From Companilactobacillus zhongbaensis (GTDB lineage Bacteria > Bacillota > Bacilli > Lactobacillales > Lactobacillaceae), in contig NZ_RHOM01000005.1 of the NCBI RefSeq assembly GCF_003946515.1, forward strand, positions 61,343 to 125,342: DNA of 64,000 bases, given 5' to 3'. Both the position numbers and the translations under genes were made by a program. The first letter of the stretch is position 1. Each line of letters begins with the position of its first letter. Under the pieces are notes generated by a model, which was not told the DNA's origin, did no database searches, and was given only the letters and a program-made list of their open reading frames with translations. Positions 15,564 through 24,559 of the stretch are shown here, piece after piece.

Positions 15564-17142
15564 ACAACAACTAAAAGCGCTACTTTCAGTTAACTTACGT
15601 CTTTTGAACCCACAGGCTACAAATAAATATCGTGAGAAGGGAAAAACTGGCTCCGCTTTGACTAGACGACTGATCGGAAACTTTCTGTTCTTAGCCATTA
15701 TATTCGTACTCTTTTATGGAATGAGCATGATGGCTGCTGACATGACCAAAGCCCCGGGCTTGTTCACATACTTTGTGGCGCTGTTTTTAATTTTAGGGAT
15801 ATCCCAAAGTATGACTGGGATCGCCAACGTCTTTTTTGCTCAAAAAGATCTGCAAGATTATTTACCGTTGCCATTTTCCGAACGGGATATTTTTGCTAGT
15901 AAAATCATTATTGTCACGATAAATATTTTTCCATTTACACTACCGTTGTTGATGCTATTCGCTATAACTGGTGTTTATGCAAAGATACCGATCGTAGTAG
16001 CGGTGATCATGGCTTTAGTTTTGTTTGTGATCATCACCTTATTGATCGAACTAGGATGTACCTTCGTAGTGTTACTTCTTTCAAAAACCAAATTCTTCCA
16101 AAAACATCAACAAATGATCTTGAATATTTTATTAGGTATCACGATTGTTGTCGCTGTTGTCGGCATGATGTTTTTGAATAATCAAATGGATAGCGGCAGT
16201 TCCGGTATTAGAACCTTTCCAGTTATTGGTTTGTTTGCTCCACTATTCAATTTACTTGTTCATCCGCTTGCTATGGGAAGTATCATTCATTGGATTGTTT
16301 TATTCGTGGTAACAATTGGCTTGATCTTCTTACTGAAAAAGTCAGTCGTTTCATCATTGATGTCGCAAATGATCAATGTAAATTCTAATGTCGAAAAAGC
16401 CAAAGTTAAATCTAAAAGGAAGCGTTCAACTTCTTTAGCTGGCAGCTTAAGGTCTTACAATTTTAAATTACTGGCAGAACCAAATTTACTGATCCAAATT
16501 TTTTCTAATTCAATTTTGGTGCCAATTGTCTTTATATTTTCATTCTCGTTTAGCGGAATAAGTTCAGAATTAGGCATTAAGTGGTTAGGAGTATTTTTCG
16601 TTGGTGGCATGTTTATGAGTGGTATTACCATGAACCAATCATCCTTGATCTCCAACTTGCTTTCGCTTGATCGCGACAATTTTGAATATATTAGCTCGTT
16701 GCCAATTTCCAAAAAATATTACTTGAAAAACAAATTTTTCTTCGGCTTCATTGCTCAGCTGTTGATCAACGCAATTTTGATCATTACGATGGGCTTTGTT
16801 TACAATTTTGGCATCGTCATGTCCTTATCTTGTATCTTAGGATCCGTTTGGGGTTCATTTTTGGCGGGGCAATATTATTTTTATCGCGATTATCGCTTGC
16901 GACTCACTAACTGGACTAATATAACTGAGTTATTCACGCGTGGTGGCGGAAATTTAATGATGATATTGATCATGTTCATCGTGATGATCGTTGGTTTACT
17001 CATCCTTGGTGCCTATTCATTTATGATTATCGCTGTTTCCAAGCCTTGGATGACTAATGGAGTGGTAGCAATCATACTCATTCTAGTCAGCTTTTTCGTG
17101 ATGAATCACTATAAAAATGTCTTTTGGAAATTTTTAGATTAA
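15556..17142 (+). CDS. ABC transporter permease, large ABC-2/Ecs-like
   Basis: About 528 residues with roughly 12 hydrophobic helices, grouped in two halves separated by a basic cytoplasmic region near residues 285-300 (EKAKVKSKRKRS). This is the single-gene permease type that works with the ATPase encoded immediately upstream. ATG at 15556 is chosen because AAGGTGG lies just before it within the upstream gene, giving translational coupling. The motif LPFSERDIFASKI in the first half and LPISKKYYLKNKFF in the second are matching coupling-helix regions and suggest an internal duplication. Export function is inferred; the substrate is unknown. Confidence 0.82.
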   Translation: MNKQQLKALLSVNLRLLNPQATNKYREKGKTGSALTRRLIGNFLFLAIIFVLFYGMSMMAADMTKAPGLFTYFVALFLILGISQSMTGIANVFFAQKDLQDYLPLPFSERDIFASKIIIVTINIFPFTLPLLMLFAITGVYAKIPIVVAVIMALVLFVIITLLIELGCTFVVLLLSKTKFFQKHQQMILNILLGITIVVAVVGMMFLNNQMDSGSSGIRTFPVIGLFAPLFNLLVHPLAMGSIIHWIVLFVVTIGLIFLLKKSVVSSLMSQMINVNSNVEKAKVKSKRKRSTSLAGSLRSYNFKLLAEPNLLIQIFSNSILVPIVFIFSFSFSGISSELGIKWLGVFFVGGMFMSGITMNQSSLISNLLSLDRDNFEYISSLPISKKYYLKNKFFFGFIAQLLINAILIITMGFVYNFGIVMSLSCILGSVWGSFLAGQYYFYRDYRLRLTNWTNITELFTRGGGNLMMILIMFIVMIVGLLILGAYSFMIIAVSKPWMTNGVVAIILILVSFFVMNHYKNVFWKFLD

Positions 17143-17148
17143 ACGATT

Positions 17149-17176
17149 GAGGCTGCGAAAAGCCGTCTCTTTTTTT
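17149..17176 (+). terminator. Weak terminator after the ABC permease gene
   Basis: GAGGCT and AGCC-GTCTC form an interrupted stem followed by seven T. The pairing is imperfect. Confidence 0.5.
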
Positions 17177-17303
17177 AAAATTAAATAATCAGTTGATTTC
17201 ATTGGAAAAAGCCGATTGGTCTAGTAAAATTTAAGACGATGGAAACATTTGATTAGTTTAGGGGACGCCCAAATATCAGACTGAATTAAACGAGGTATAA
17301 ATA

Positions 17304-18131
17304 ATGTACAAAATGATTGTTTGTGATTTAGATGAAACTTTATTGAATGATGCAGGGAAGCTGACTGATGAAAATATTGCTGCAATCAAAGCAGCTACCG
17401 CAAAGGGAGTTAAATTCGTGGCTAACTCTGGTCGGGGATACACTTCATTCCAAGATACTTTGAGTGCTGTTGATCTCAAGGATAAGGCCGAGCAATACGC
17501 AATTTCTTTTAACGGTGGCTTGATCTTAGAAAACAAGGACAACCGTGCCATCGCTATCAATGAAATGCCTTTTGATATCGCTGAGAAGATTTTTGATGTA
17601 GCTTCAGCTGATCCAATTGCATCGACCCACGTTTATACGAAAGAGTCTTGCTACATTTATCATTTATCAGATGAAGATGCCAAGTATTTGGAAAGCCGCA
17701 GTGTTAAATACGAGATCATGGAAGACGACAACTTTGACCGCTTCAAAGATGACAATGTCATGAAGATCATCATGCAATTGCCTACGATGGACCAACGTAA
17801 ACAAATGCAAAAAGATGTTGAAAAGGTAGTCCCTGCTGATAAACTAGCCGTTACTTATTCTTCAGGGATGTACGTTGAGATCAATCCCGGTGGAGTTGAC
17901 AAAGGAACTGCGACCGTCCAATTAGGTGATATTTTGGGCATCAAACCAGAAGAAATCATTGCGATTGGCGATAATGGCAATGACTTAGCAATGTTGAATG
18001 CTGTGGGTATGCCCGTAGGTGTTGCCAACTCAATCGATGAAGTTAAGAAGGCAGTTAAGTACATTACTAAGGCAGATAATAACAATTCTGCTGTTGCCGA
18101 AACTATCAAGAAATTCATTTTAGAAGCATAA
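17304..18131 (+). CDS. Cof-type HAD phosphatase
   Basis: 275 residues of the Cof/YidA group of HAD hydrolases, which dephosphorylate sugar phosphates and related metabolites in the cytosol. Motif I is CDLDETLLND (catalytic Asp pair), motif II SGRGYTS is recognisable near residue 43, and the C-terminal Mg-binding motif is AIGDNGNDLAMLNAVGMPVGVANS. A C2-type cap domain sits between. The ATG follows CGAGG. Monocistronic, ending at a strong bidirectional terminator. Substrate not predictable. Confidence 0.88.
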   Translation: MYKMIVCDLDETLLNDAGKLTDENIAAIKAATAKGVKFVANSGRGYTSFQDTLSAVDLKDKAEQYAISFNGGLILENKDNRAIAINEMPFDIAEKIFDVASADPIASTHVYTKESCYIYHLSDEDAKYLESRSVKYEIMEDDNFDRFKDDNVMKIIMQLPTMDQRKQMQKDVEKVVPADKLAVTYSSGMYVEINPGGVDKGTATVQLGDILGIKPEEIIAIGDNGNDLAMLNAVGMPVGVANSIDEVKKAVKYITKADNNNSAVAETIKKFILEA

Positions 18132-18150
18132 TAGTAACAACTAAGATACA

Positions 18151-18190
18151 AAAAAGAGCTCATTGGAATTTTTTCCAGTGAGCTCTTTTT
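18151..18190. terminator. Bidirectional terminator between the HAD gene and an aldo/keto reductase gene
   Basis: AAAAAGAGCTCATTGGA pairs with TCCAGTGAGCTCTTTTT; A and T runs on both sides serve the two convergent genes. Confidence 0.9.
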
Positions 18191-18207
18191 CAATTTAACC
18201 GTAAAAA

Positions 18208-19203
18208 TTATTTGATCAATTTGTTGATCGCATCGATTTCATCACTAGTGAAATCAAGGTTATCTAAGGCTTTCAAATTGTCGTCTAAGTGATCGTTGTT
18301 AGTTGTACCGATCAAGACACTAGTTACAACAGGATCTTTTAGTAGCCAAGCTAGTGACATTTGGCTTAGTGATTGATTTCTATTTTGAGCAATGTCATTT
18401 AAGTCGTTTAGCTTTTTAACTAGGGCATCTTTTCCTTGCTCTAATAATTTAGCATTTGTTGGGTGAATGCTGTATTCATCAGAAATACCATTTAAGTATC
18501 TATCTGATAATAACCCTTCACAAAGAGGGCCATAAGCAATAGCTCCGATGCCATTGTCTTCGAGTGTTTGGGCGATTCCGCTAGTTTCAACGTGATCGTT
18601 TAACAAATTCATACTCAATTGATTTAAGACGAAAGGTGTACCTAAGCGTTTGAATTCAGCAATGGCACGTTTGAGTTCAGGAACTTCATAGTTGGAAACT
18701 CCAACATACAAGGCTTTACCAGACTTAACGACAGAATCTAGTGCTCGACAAGTTTCTTCAACGGGTGTTTGGTCATCGTAACGGTGAGCGTAGAAAATAT
18801 CTACGTAATCCAAATTAAGTCTTTCTAGTGAATCATCGATTCCTTGAAGGACAGCTTTTCTAGAAGTGCCTGTTCCAAAAGGACCATCATGGATCTCATA
18901 GCCCACTTTAGTAGCGATGACTAATTCATTTCGATAAGGTTTCAAATCGTTTTTTAAAACGGAACCGAGTAATTCTTCTGTTGAGCCAAAGCCAACTTTA
19001 CCATTTCCGTAATGGTTAGCTACATCGAAGTGAAAAACACCTTTGTCAAAAGCGTGTAAGATCACATCGCGACGATCACTGATCGGATCAGCACTTCCGA
19101 AGTTTCTCCACAAACCTAATGAAATAGGTGGCAACATTAGGCCTGTGTCACCAGCGTGGCGTACTTGAGTGTTTTCATAACGATCATTTGCTGCGTTATA
19201 CAT
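18208..19203 (-). CDS. Aldo/keto reductase, YghZ-like
   Basis: 331 residues, longer than typical prostaglandin-type reductases and close to the YghZ/Kv-beta-like group. The catalytic tetrad is visible: FDVANHYGNG (Asp and Tyr), IATKVGYE (Lys) and DIFYAHRYDD (His). The C-terminal NADPH-binding segment appears in TSVLIGTTNNDHL. YghZ of E. coli reduces glyceraldehyde-3-phosphate and detoxifies methylglyoxal; the present substrate is unknown. A GAGGAGG site precedes the ATG on the minus strand. Divergent from the Ldh2-type gene. Confidence 0.88.
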   Translation of the reverse strand: MYNAANDRYENTQVRHAGDTGLMLPPISLGLWRNFGSADPISDRRDVILHAFDKGVFHFDVANHYGNGKVGFGSTEELLGSVLKNDLKPYRNELVIATKVGYEIHDGPFGTGTSRKAVLQGIDDSLERLNLDYVDIFYAHRYDDQTPVEETCRALDSVVKSGKALYVGVSNYEVPELKRAIAEFKRLGTPFVLNQLSMNLLNDHVETSGIAQTLEDNGIGAIAYGPLCEGLLSDRYLNGISDEYSIHPTNAKLLEQGKDALVKKLNDLNDIAQNRNQSLSQMSLAWLLKDPVVTSVLIGTTNNDHLDDNLKALDNLDFTSDEIDAINKLIK

Positions 19204-19431
19204 TGTAAATCCTCCTCATACTTATACCTCTTTAATTTTATGCTAAGAGGCTGACTTACTCAAGGATAGGCAAGACTTCTAGATTATTTAATTTCTAATA
19301 TTACATATTCTACTTGCTTGAATTTTCTCATTAAAAGCGACATAATTTGTTTATTAACGCTATTATAAATTAGAATAAAATTAATGTGACGTTAACACGA
19401 AAACATGAAAGATAATCTCAGGGGGATTTTT

Positions 19432-20520
19432 ATGCGGATCAAAGCAGAAGAGGAACGTAAATTTTTAAAAGCAGTTTTTCAAAAACAACATTTCACTAAA
19501 GAAGATGGAGCATTATTGGCAGATACCTTAGTCGATGCCGATTTGCGTGGCATTTCATCCCACGGTATCCAGCGACTAGCTTGGTATTCTCGGATGATCA
19601 AGGACCACACCTTGGAACCAACCCAACAGCCAGAAATTTTGAAGGAAACACCAACTAGTGTTTTAGTGGATGCCAATAAGAGTATGGGCCAAATTGCCTC
19701 AGCTTTTACTATGAATAAATTAATTGAAAAAACTAAAAAATTAGGCTTATCAATGGGTGTTATTCGCAACTCTAATCACTTTGGTACAGCTGGATATTAT
19801 TCTCGAATGGCAGTCAAAGAAGGCTTGATCGGTATTTCCACGACTAATACTCGGCCACTGGTCGTTCCAACGAATTCACTCGAAGCTTTCTTGGGATCCA
19901 ATGCCTTTGCATTCACGTTCCCAGCTGAACCACATCCTTTCGTCTTTGATGGCGCAACATCAGTAGTTTCTAGTGGTAAGATTCAAGTTTTGGCTAAGAA
20001 GGGTGAACAAATACCCGGTGACTGGGCTGTTGATGAAAACAGAGAAGTCTTACATGATGCCAAAACAGTCGAAGATAATTTGGCTACAATTGCTTTTTCT
20101 GAAGATCGTCCTGGTGGTGGGGTCTTAACGCTTGTTGGTCAACAAGAATCAAATTCTAACTACAAAGGATTCGGTAACTCATTGATCATCGAAATGTTGA
20201 CCGGTATCCTTGCTCAAGGTTCATTGTCAGCTGACACGAACACAGGTAAGCATGATTTCAGTCAATTCTTCATGACCATCGATCCATCACTGTTCGGCGA
20301 TCTCGACGTCTTGACCAAGAATGTCAGTGAGATGTTTGACCGAATCAGAAACTTGAAACATTTACCAGGAACAAAAATCATGATCCCTGGTGATCGTGAG
20401 TACAAGCATTATGATGAAAACAAAGTTCAAGGCGTTTCGATCGACGATGAAACATTGTCAGAAATGAAACAAGTCGGTGCTGAATTCGGTGTCGAAGTTC
20501 CTGACGAATTGGAAGTTTAA
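19432..20520 (+). CDS. Ldh2-family malate/L-lactate-type dehydrogenase
   Basis: About 362 residues of the NAD(P)-dependent Ldh2 family (malate, L-sulfolactate, ureidoglycolate dehydrogenases), unrelated to the Rossmann-type lactate dehydrogenase. Diagnostic segments are RGISSHGIQRL with the conserved Ser-His, RNSNHFGTAGYYS with the catalytic-type His, and NSLEAFLGSNAFAF. ATG at 19432 is supported by AGGGGG a few bases upstream; an in-frame ATG at 19405 lacks such a site. It stands between divergent and parallel single genes, so the substrate cannot be inferred from context. Confidence 0.86.
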   Translation: MRIKAEEERKFLKAVFQKQHFTKEDGALLADTLVDADLRGISSHGIQRLAWYSRMIKDHTLEPTQQPEILKETPTSVLVDANKSMGQIASAFTMNKLIEKTKKLGLSMGVIRNSNHFGTAGYYSRMAVKEGLIGISTTNTRPLVVPTNSLEAFLGSNAFAFTFPAEPHPFVFDGATSVVSSGKIQVLAKKGEQIPGDWAVDENREVLHDAKTVEDNLATIAFSEDRPGGGVLTLVGQQESNSNYKGFGNSLIIEMLTGILAQGSLSADTNTGKHDFSQFFMTIDPSLFGDLDVLTKNVSEMFDRIRNLKHLPGTKIMIPGDREYKHYDENKVQGVSIDDETLSEMKQVGAEFGVEVPDELEV

Positions 20521-20535
20521 TTAAATACTTTACAG

Positions 20536-20566
20536 AAGGTCATGACTTTTAGGTTGTGGCCTTTTT
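20536..20566 (+). terminator. Terminator after the Ldh2-type gene
   Basis: AAGGTCATGAC pairs with GTTGTGGCCTT (G-U pairs included), followed by T residues. Confidence 0.7.
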
Positions 20567-20645
20567 GTGTGCAGTCTAATAAAATTAATGGTTGTGTTAT
20601 GTTATAAGTAACGTCACATAAGAAATGCTTAATGGGGTCAAAATT

Positions 20646-23402
20646 ATGAAACAGTTCATCATGAATGGTCAACAATATGAGTTAGTTGCCGTTGCAATGG
20701 ATCAAAGCATCCAAAACCAAGGCAAAATTGCCGTTTATCGTATTCCAAATACTCAAAATTATTTTTCGATGCCCGTTTCAGAGTTGTCGGCAATTATTCG
20801 TAATCAACAAAATAACAATCAGTCACGGCTAGATTTATCGGGAAAAATCCACTTATTCAAACAGCGGTTCATAATTAGAACAGATGTGTATGCAAACAGA
20901 TACTTTAGTAAAAAATATAATCGTAAAGCATATGCACCAGCGAGTCCCTTCATGAACGGTCGACCAATGAGAAATAAGTTTTTGCCTCTGACCGATGATA
21001 TTATTGCTCGTCATTTAAGCGATAATAATGCTTCAGCTATCGGAATATATCCCTTAAGTAAACAAAATACGACTAAATTTCTAGCTTTTGATATTGATGA
21101 ACATCATACCAATCAGCATTGGAAAGAGCTAACTCAGGCGCTTATTAAGGAATGCAAGACATTTCAATTTAAACCCCTTATCGAATTATCACAGTCAGGC
21201 AAGGGATGTCATATATGGATATTTTTTGATGTACCGATCGAAGCTAAGATAGCAAGGCAATTAGGTGATTTATTACTAAAATTAACTCAGGAAGCTGACC
21301 CTAGACTACCTTTTTCCGCATTCGACCGAATGTTTCCGGCACAAGATCAAATAGGGCAAGGTAAAGTGGGAAACCTTATAGCAGCACCTTTGGAAGGACA
21401 AGCTTTGACTCATGGAAAAAGCCTGTTTGTAGATGAGGACTTCATGCCTTTTAATGATCAATGGCAAGCTTTGGCAAATGTGCAAACAGTTGGATCAAAT
21501 CAAGTGTTAAAAACAATTGAGTCAATTCAAAATACTTCAGAACTTTCGGTTGAAAATCTTAGAGACGATGAAGAAACGTTAACGGATTACAAAATTAAAA
21601 AATCTTTATCAGTCGTATTGAAAGACGCTATTTATATCAAGAAAGCTGACTTAACTAGTAAAGAAATTTTGAGTTTGAAGTGGTTGTCATCATTCAACAA
21701 TCCAGAATTTTTTAAATTACAGGCGGTTCGAATGCCAGTGAATAATACTCCACGTGTAATAACTTTGTTTAAAGAGGATCAGGAAAACTTGATTTTACCT
21801 CGTGGATTAGTCGATGATCTGAACAAGATGGTAGATGAAATAAAATGGGATGATCAAACCGTTTCAGGGACGAAAATGAAAATCAAGTTTCTGGGGAAAT
21901 TGTATGAAAATCAACTTCCCGCATTTAATGCGATAGCAGAAAATCCAACTGGGATTTTATCGGCGCGGACAGGATTCGGAAAAACCGTTATTGCAGCTAA
22001 AATGATTGCTACTAATAAGTTGAGTACTTTGATCTTAGTTCCCAATAAAGTCTTAGCACAACAGTGGCAAGACAAATTAAATGAGTTCCTAGAAATAAAA
22101 AGTGAACCCGTGATTGTGGAATACACACCAACTGGCCGGTTAAAACAAAAGAAAGCAATCGGAACATATTTTGGACAAAAGAAAAATCCTAGTGGTTTAG
22201 TCGATATTGCAACAATTCAAGCAATTAGCAAAATGGATGATCCTGAAAATTTTTTAAATCAATATGGAATGGTCATCAGTGACGAAGTCCATCACGATGC
22301 CGCATTTACTTATGATGAAGTCATCAATAAAATTGCCAGTAAATACTTATATGGGCTTTCGGCAACTCCTTACCGAAGAGATGGACAAGAACAGATTTTG
22401 ACACTTCGATTTGGTCCAATCAGATACCAAACCGATGTTTTTGATCCGAGATATTTACTAACGGTCAAACGATCGATCATTCCTCGTTTCACCAATTTTG
22501 GGATAACAGATTTTAACGCGCTTAATAATAGTATTGTTGAGAATCGATTGGCTATTCAAAAAGATGAAGTTAGAGATAACATGTTGATCCAGGATATTGA
22601 AGACTGTTTAAAAGAAAAGCGCCATACTATCGTGATGACGAGCATAGTTTCGCACGTTGATCAACTGTACGATAAGTTGCCACATGACCATTTATATCGA
22701 ATATATGGAGGTATATCCAATAAAGAGCGGGCTCAAGAGATTGAAAAAATCAATCAAGATGATCAACCTTATACGATCCTTGCTACGCCGTACGTTGGTG
22801 GTGAAGGACTGGATATAGCAAGCATGGATACTATGATCTTAGCAATGCCGTATAGTTTTCACGGTAACTTGGAGCAATATTTAGGAAGACTGCATCGGGA
22901 CCTTGAAAACAAAAATGATCTCAGAGTCATCGATTATGTCGATATGTTTGTGCCAATGTTCTTGCGGATGTTTCGTAAAAGAAAACAAGTATACAAAAAG
23001 CTCGGTTATGAGTTAGTTGAAGATGAAAAGACTCACCAATCGGGATTAAAAATATTTGAAGGCAATTATCAAAGTCCACTCATCAAAGGGTTAGATGGAG
23101 CTCACCATATAGTTATCATGGGAGGGAAGTTGAAAAAATTTCTGGATGATCGTGTCACTAACTTATTGGTCAATAATTGCAGTGTTCATATTTATAGTCA
23201 GTATCCACTACAACGCATTCAAGATAAGAACTTGAAATGTACAATTTACGAAAACAACTTACCTAATTGTGTAATTGTTGATGACCGTCAAATGTGGATC
23301 AGTAGTGATTATAGTTTTGAGTCTAATAAAGGATTAACGACCTGCATTGAGCATCCCGAATTGATCAAACAATTTAAGAGCTTATTGCTTCAAAACTCCT
23401 AG
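20646..23402 (+). CDS. AEP primase-like / SF2 helicase / degenerate PLD-like fusion protein
   Basis: About 918 residues in one chain. Residues about 110-290 look like an archaeo-eukaryotic primase domain of the TOTE type, with the metal motif LAFDIDEHH (about 146-154) and SGKGCHIW (about 183-190). Residues about 420-800 are a superfamily 2 helicase: GFGKT Walker A (about 443), DEVHH (about 546), SATPYRRDG, and motif VI EQYLGRLHRD (about 743). The last 100 residues resemble the second half of a phospholipase D-like domain (VDDRQMWISSDY), but the His and Lys of the HxK motif are missing. ATG at 20646 follows GGGG by eight bases. TOTE-type primases are linked to conflict systems, but no companion nuclease gene lies beside it, so DNA repair is equally possible. 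Confidence 0.75.
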   Translation: MKQFIMNGQQYELVAVAMDQSIQNQGKIAVYRIPNTQNYFSMPVSELSAIIRNQQNNNQSRLDLSGKIHLFKQRFIIRTDVYANRYFSKKYNRKAYAPASPFMNGRPMRNKFLPLTDDIIARHLSDNNASAIGIYPLSKQNTTKFLAFDIDEHHTNQHWKELTQALIKECKTFQFKPLIELSQSGKGCHIWIFFDVPIEAKIARQLGDLLLKLTQEADPRLPFSAFDRMFPAQDQIGQGKVGNLIAAPLEGQALTHGKSLFVDEDFMPFNDQWQALANVQTVGSNQVLKTIESIQNTSELSVENLRDDEETLTDYKIKKSLSVVLKDAIYIKKADLTSKEILSLKWLSSFNNPEFFKLQAVRMPVNNTPRVITLFKEDQENLILPRGLVDDLNKMVDEIKWDDQTVSGTKMKIKFLGKLYENQLPAFNAIAENPTGILSARTGFGKTVIAAKMIATNKLSTLILVPNKVLAQQWQDKLNEFLEIKSEPVIVEYTPTGRLKQKKAIGTYFGQKKNPSGLVDIATIQAISKMDDPENFLNQYGMVISDEVHHDAAFTYDEVINKIASKYLYGLSATPYRRDGQEQILTLRFGPIRYQTDVFDPRYLLTVKRSIIPRFTNFGITDFNALNNSIVENRLAIQKDEVRDNMLIQDIEDCLKEKRHTIVMTSIVSHVDQLYDKLPHDHLYRIYGGISNKERAQEIEKINQDDQPYTILATPYVGGEGLDIASMDTMILAMPYSFHGNLEQYLGRLHRDLENKNDLRVIDYVDMFVPMFLRMFRKRKQVYKKLGYELVEDEKTHQSGLKIFEGNYQSPLIKGLDGAHHIVIMGGKLKKFLDDRVTNLLVNNCSVHIYSQYPLQRIQDKNLKCTIYENNLPNCVIVDDRQMWISSDYSFESNKGLTTCIEHPELIKQFKSLLLQNS

Positions 23403-23489
23403 TTACTAATGATGGATTTTAACTACAGCAGGGGATAATATTTTCAATATTTTAAGAATTATAGTTTAATAAAAAGAGGAGGTATGTTT

Positions 23490-24296
23490 ATGCAATTTGA
23501 AAAATTAAGTAATGGCGTTACTATGCCAATGATGGGATTTGGAACTTATCAATTAGACAAGGCTGATGTAGCTTCTTCAATTCAAGCTGCTATCGATGCT
23601 GGATATCGTCACTTCGACTGTGCTCATATTTACGGCAACGAAGTTGAAGTGGGTAAGGCTTTCAAAAATTCCGGCGTAAAAAGAGAAGATTTGTTCATCA
23701 CTTCAAAAGTTTGGAACGATGATCAAGGTTACGAAAGCACTTTGGCTGCTTTTGACAAAACACTCAGTGACCTTCAATTAGATTACTTGGATCTTTACTT
23801 GATCCACTGGCCAAACGAGGACAACTTCCAATTGAGTTTGGATACTTGGAAAGCTTTGGAAAAAATCTATAAAGATGGCAAAGCTAAGTCGATTGGTGTT
23901 TCTAACTTCTCAGAAGAACAATTGAATAAGGTTTTCGAAATGGCAACTGTTAAACCAATGGTCAACCAAATTGAACGTCACCCATACAAGACTCAAGAAA
24001 AATTAGGTGCATTTGATAAGGCCAACGGTATCGTCAATGAAGGATACTCACCAATTGGTCACGGTCACTTGATCCTTGAAGATGAAACAATCAATAAGAT
24101 CGCTAAGAATCATGGCAAGAGTCCAGCACAAGTAGTATTGCGTTGGCAAATAGATACAGGTTACGTTGTTTTCCCTAAGTCATCAAACATTGAACATGTC
24201 AAAGCTAATATCGATATTTTTGATTTTAATTTGACTGATGATGAGATCAAGGCTATTGATGCTTTAGATAAAGACGAACACTTGAACTACGACTAA
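23490..24296 (+). CDS. Aldo/keto reductase, 2,5-diketo-gluconate reductase-like
   Basis: 268 residues, typical of short bacterial aldo/keto reductases (YvgN/DkgA type) that use NADPH to reduce aldehydes and ketones such as methylglyoxal. The catalytic tetrad is DCAHIYGNE (Asp, Tyr), ITSKVWN (Lys) and YLIHWPN (His). The cofactor-binding end has VVFPKSSNIEHVKAN. ATG at 23490 is preferred over 23484 because AGGAGG then lies at a normal seven-base distance. Unrelated in subfamily to the longer reductase at 18208-19203. Confidence 0.9.
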   Translation: MQFEKLSNGVTMPMMGFGTYQLDKADVASSIQAAIDAGYRHFDCAHIYGNEVEVGKAFKNSGVKREDLFITSKVWNDDQGYESTLAAFDKTLSDLQLDYLDLYLIHWPNEDNFQLSLDTWKALEKIYKDGKAKSIGVSNFSEEQLNKVFEMATVKPMVNQIERHPYKTQEKLGAFDKANGIVNEGYSPIGHGHLILEDETINKIAKNHGKSPAQVVLRWQIDTGYVVFPKSSNIEHVKANIDIFDFNLTDDEIKAIDALDKDEHLNYD

Positions 24297-24312
24297 TTAT
24301 TTTTATTTGATG

Positions 24313-24344
24313 AAAATAAATCACTAGCTGGTTTATTTTTTTTT
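24313..24344 (+). terminator. Probable terminator after the aldo/keto reductase gene
   Basis: AAAATAAA pairs with TTTATTTT around TCACTAGCTGG, followed by T; an AT-only stem and therefore weak. Confidence 0.5.
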
Positions 24345-24559
24345 GCGTTATTTATTTTTTTATCAAAATATCATTATGACTACTAAAATCTCTCTTAACA
24401 TTTTTTTAAACATTCTTAGTCATAACCACAGATTATTTCATAACCCACTGTCTTCGGGTATAATTGTCAACAGTGTCACGGCTGGAAAAATTGGTCGTGT
24501 TTAATCAAATTATCGTGTAGGAATATTTTTTACAGGATTCTAGTTTTATGGAGGATTGT

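Noticed and set aside
16455..16712. Long antisense frames inside housekeeping genes (for example minus 16455-16712, 41835-42251, 55342-55674)
   Set aside because: Shadows of the coding strand; no ribosome binding sites and no protein-like composition.
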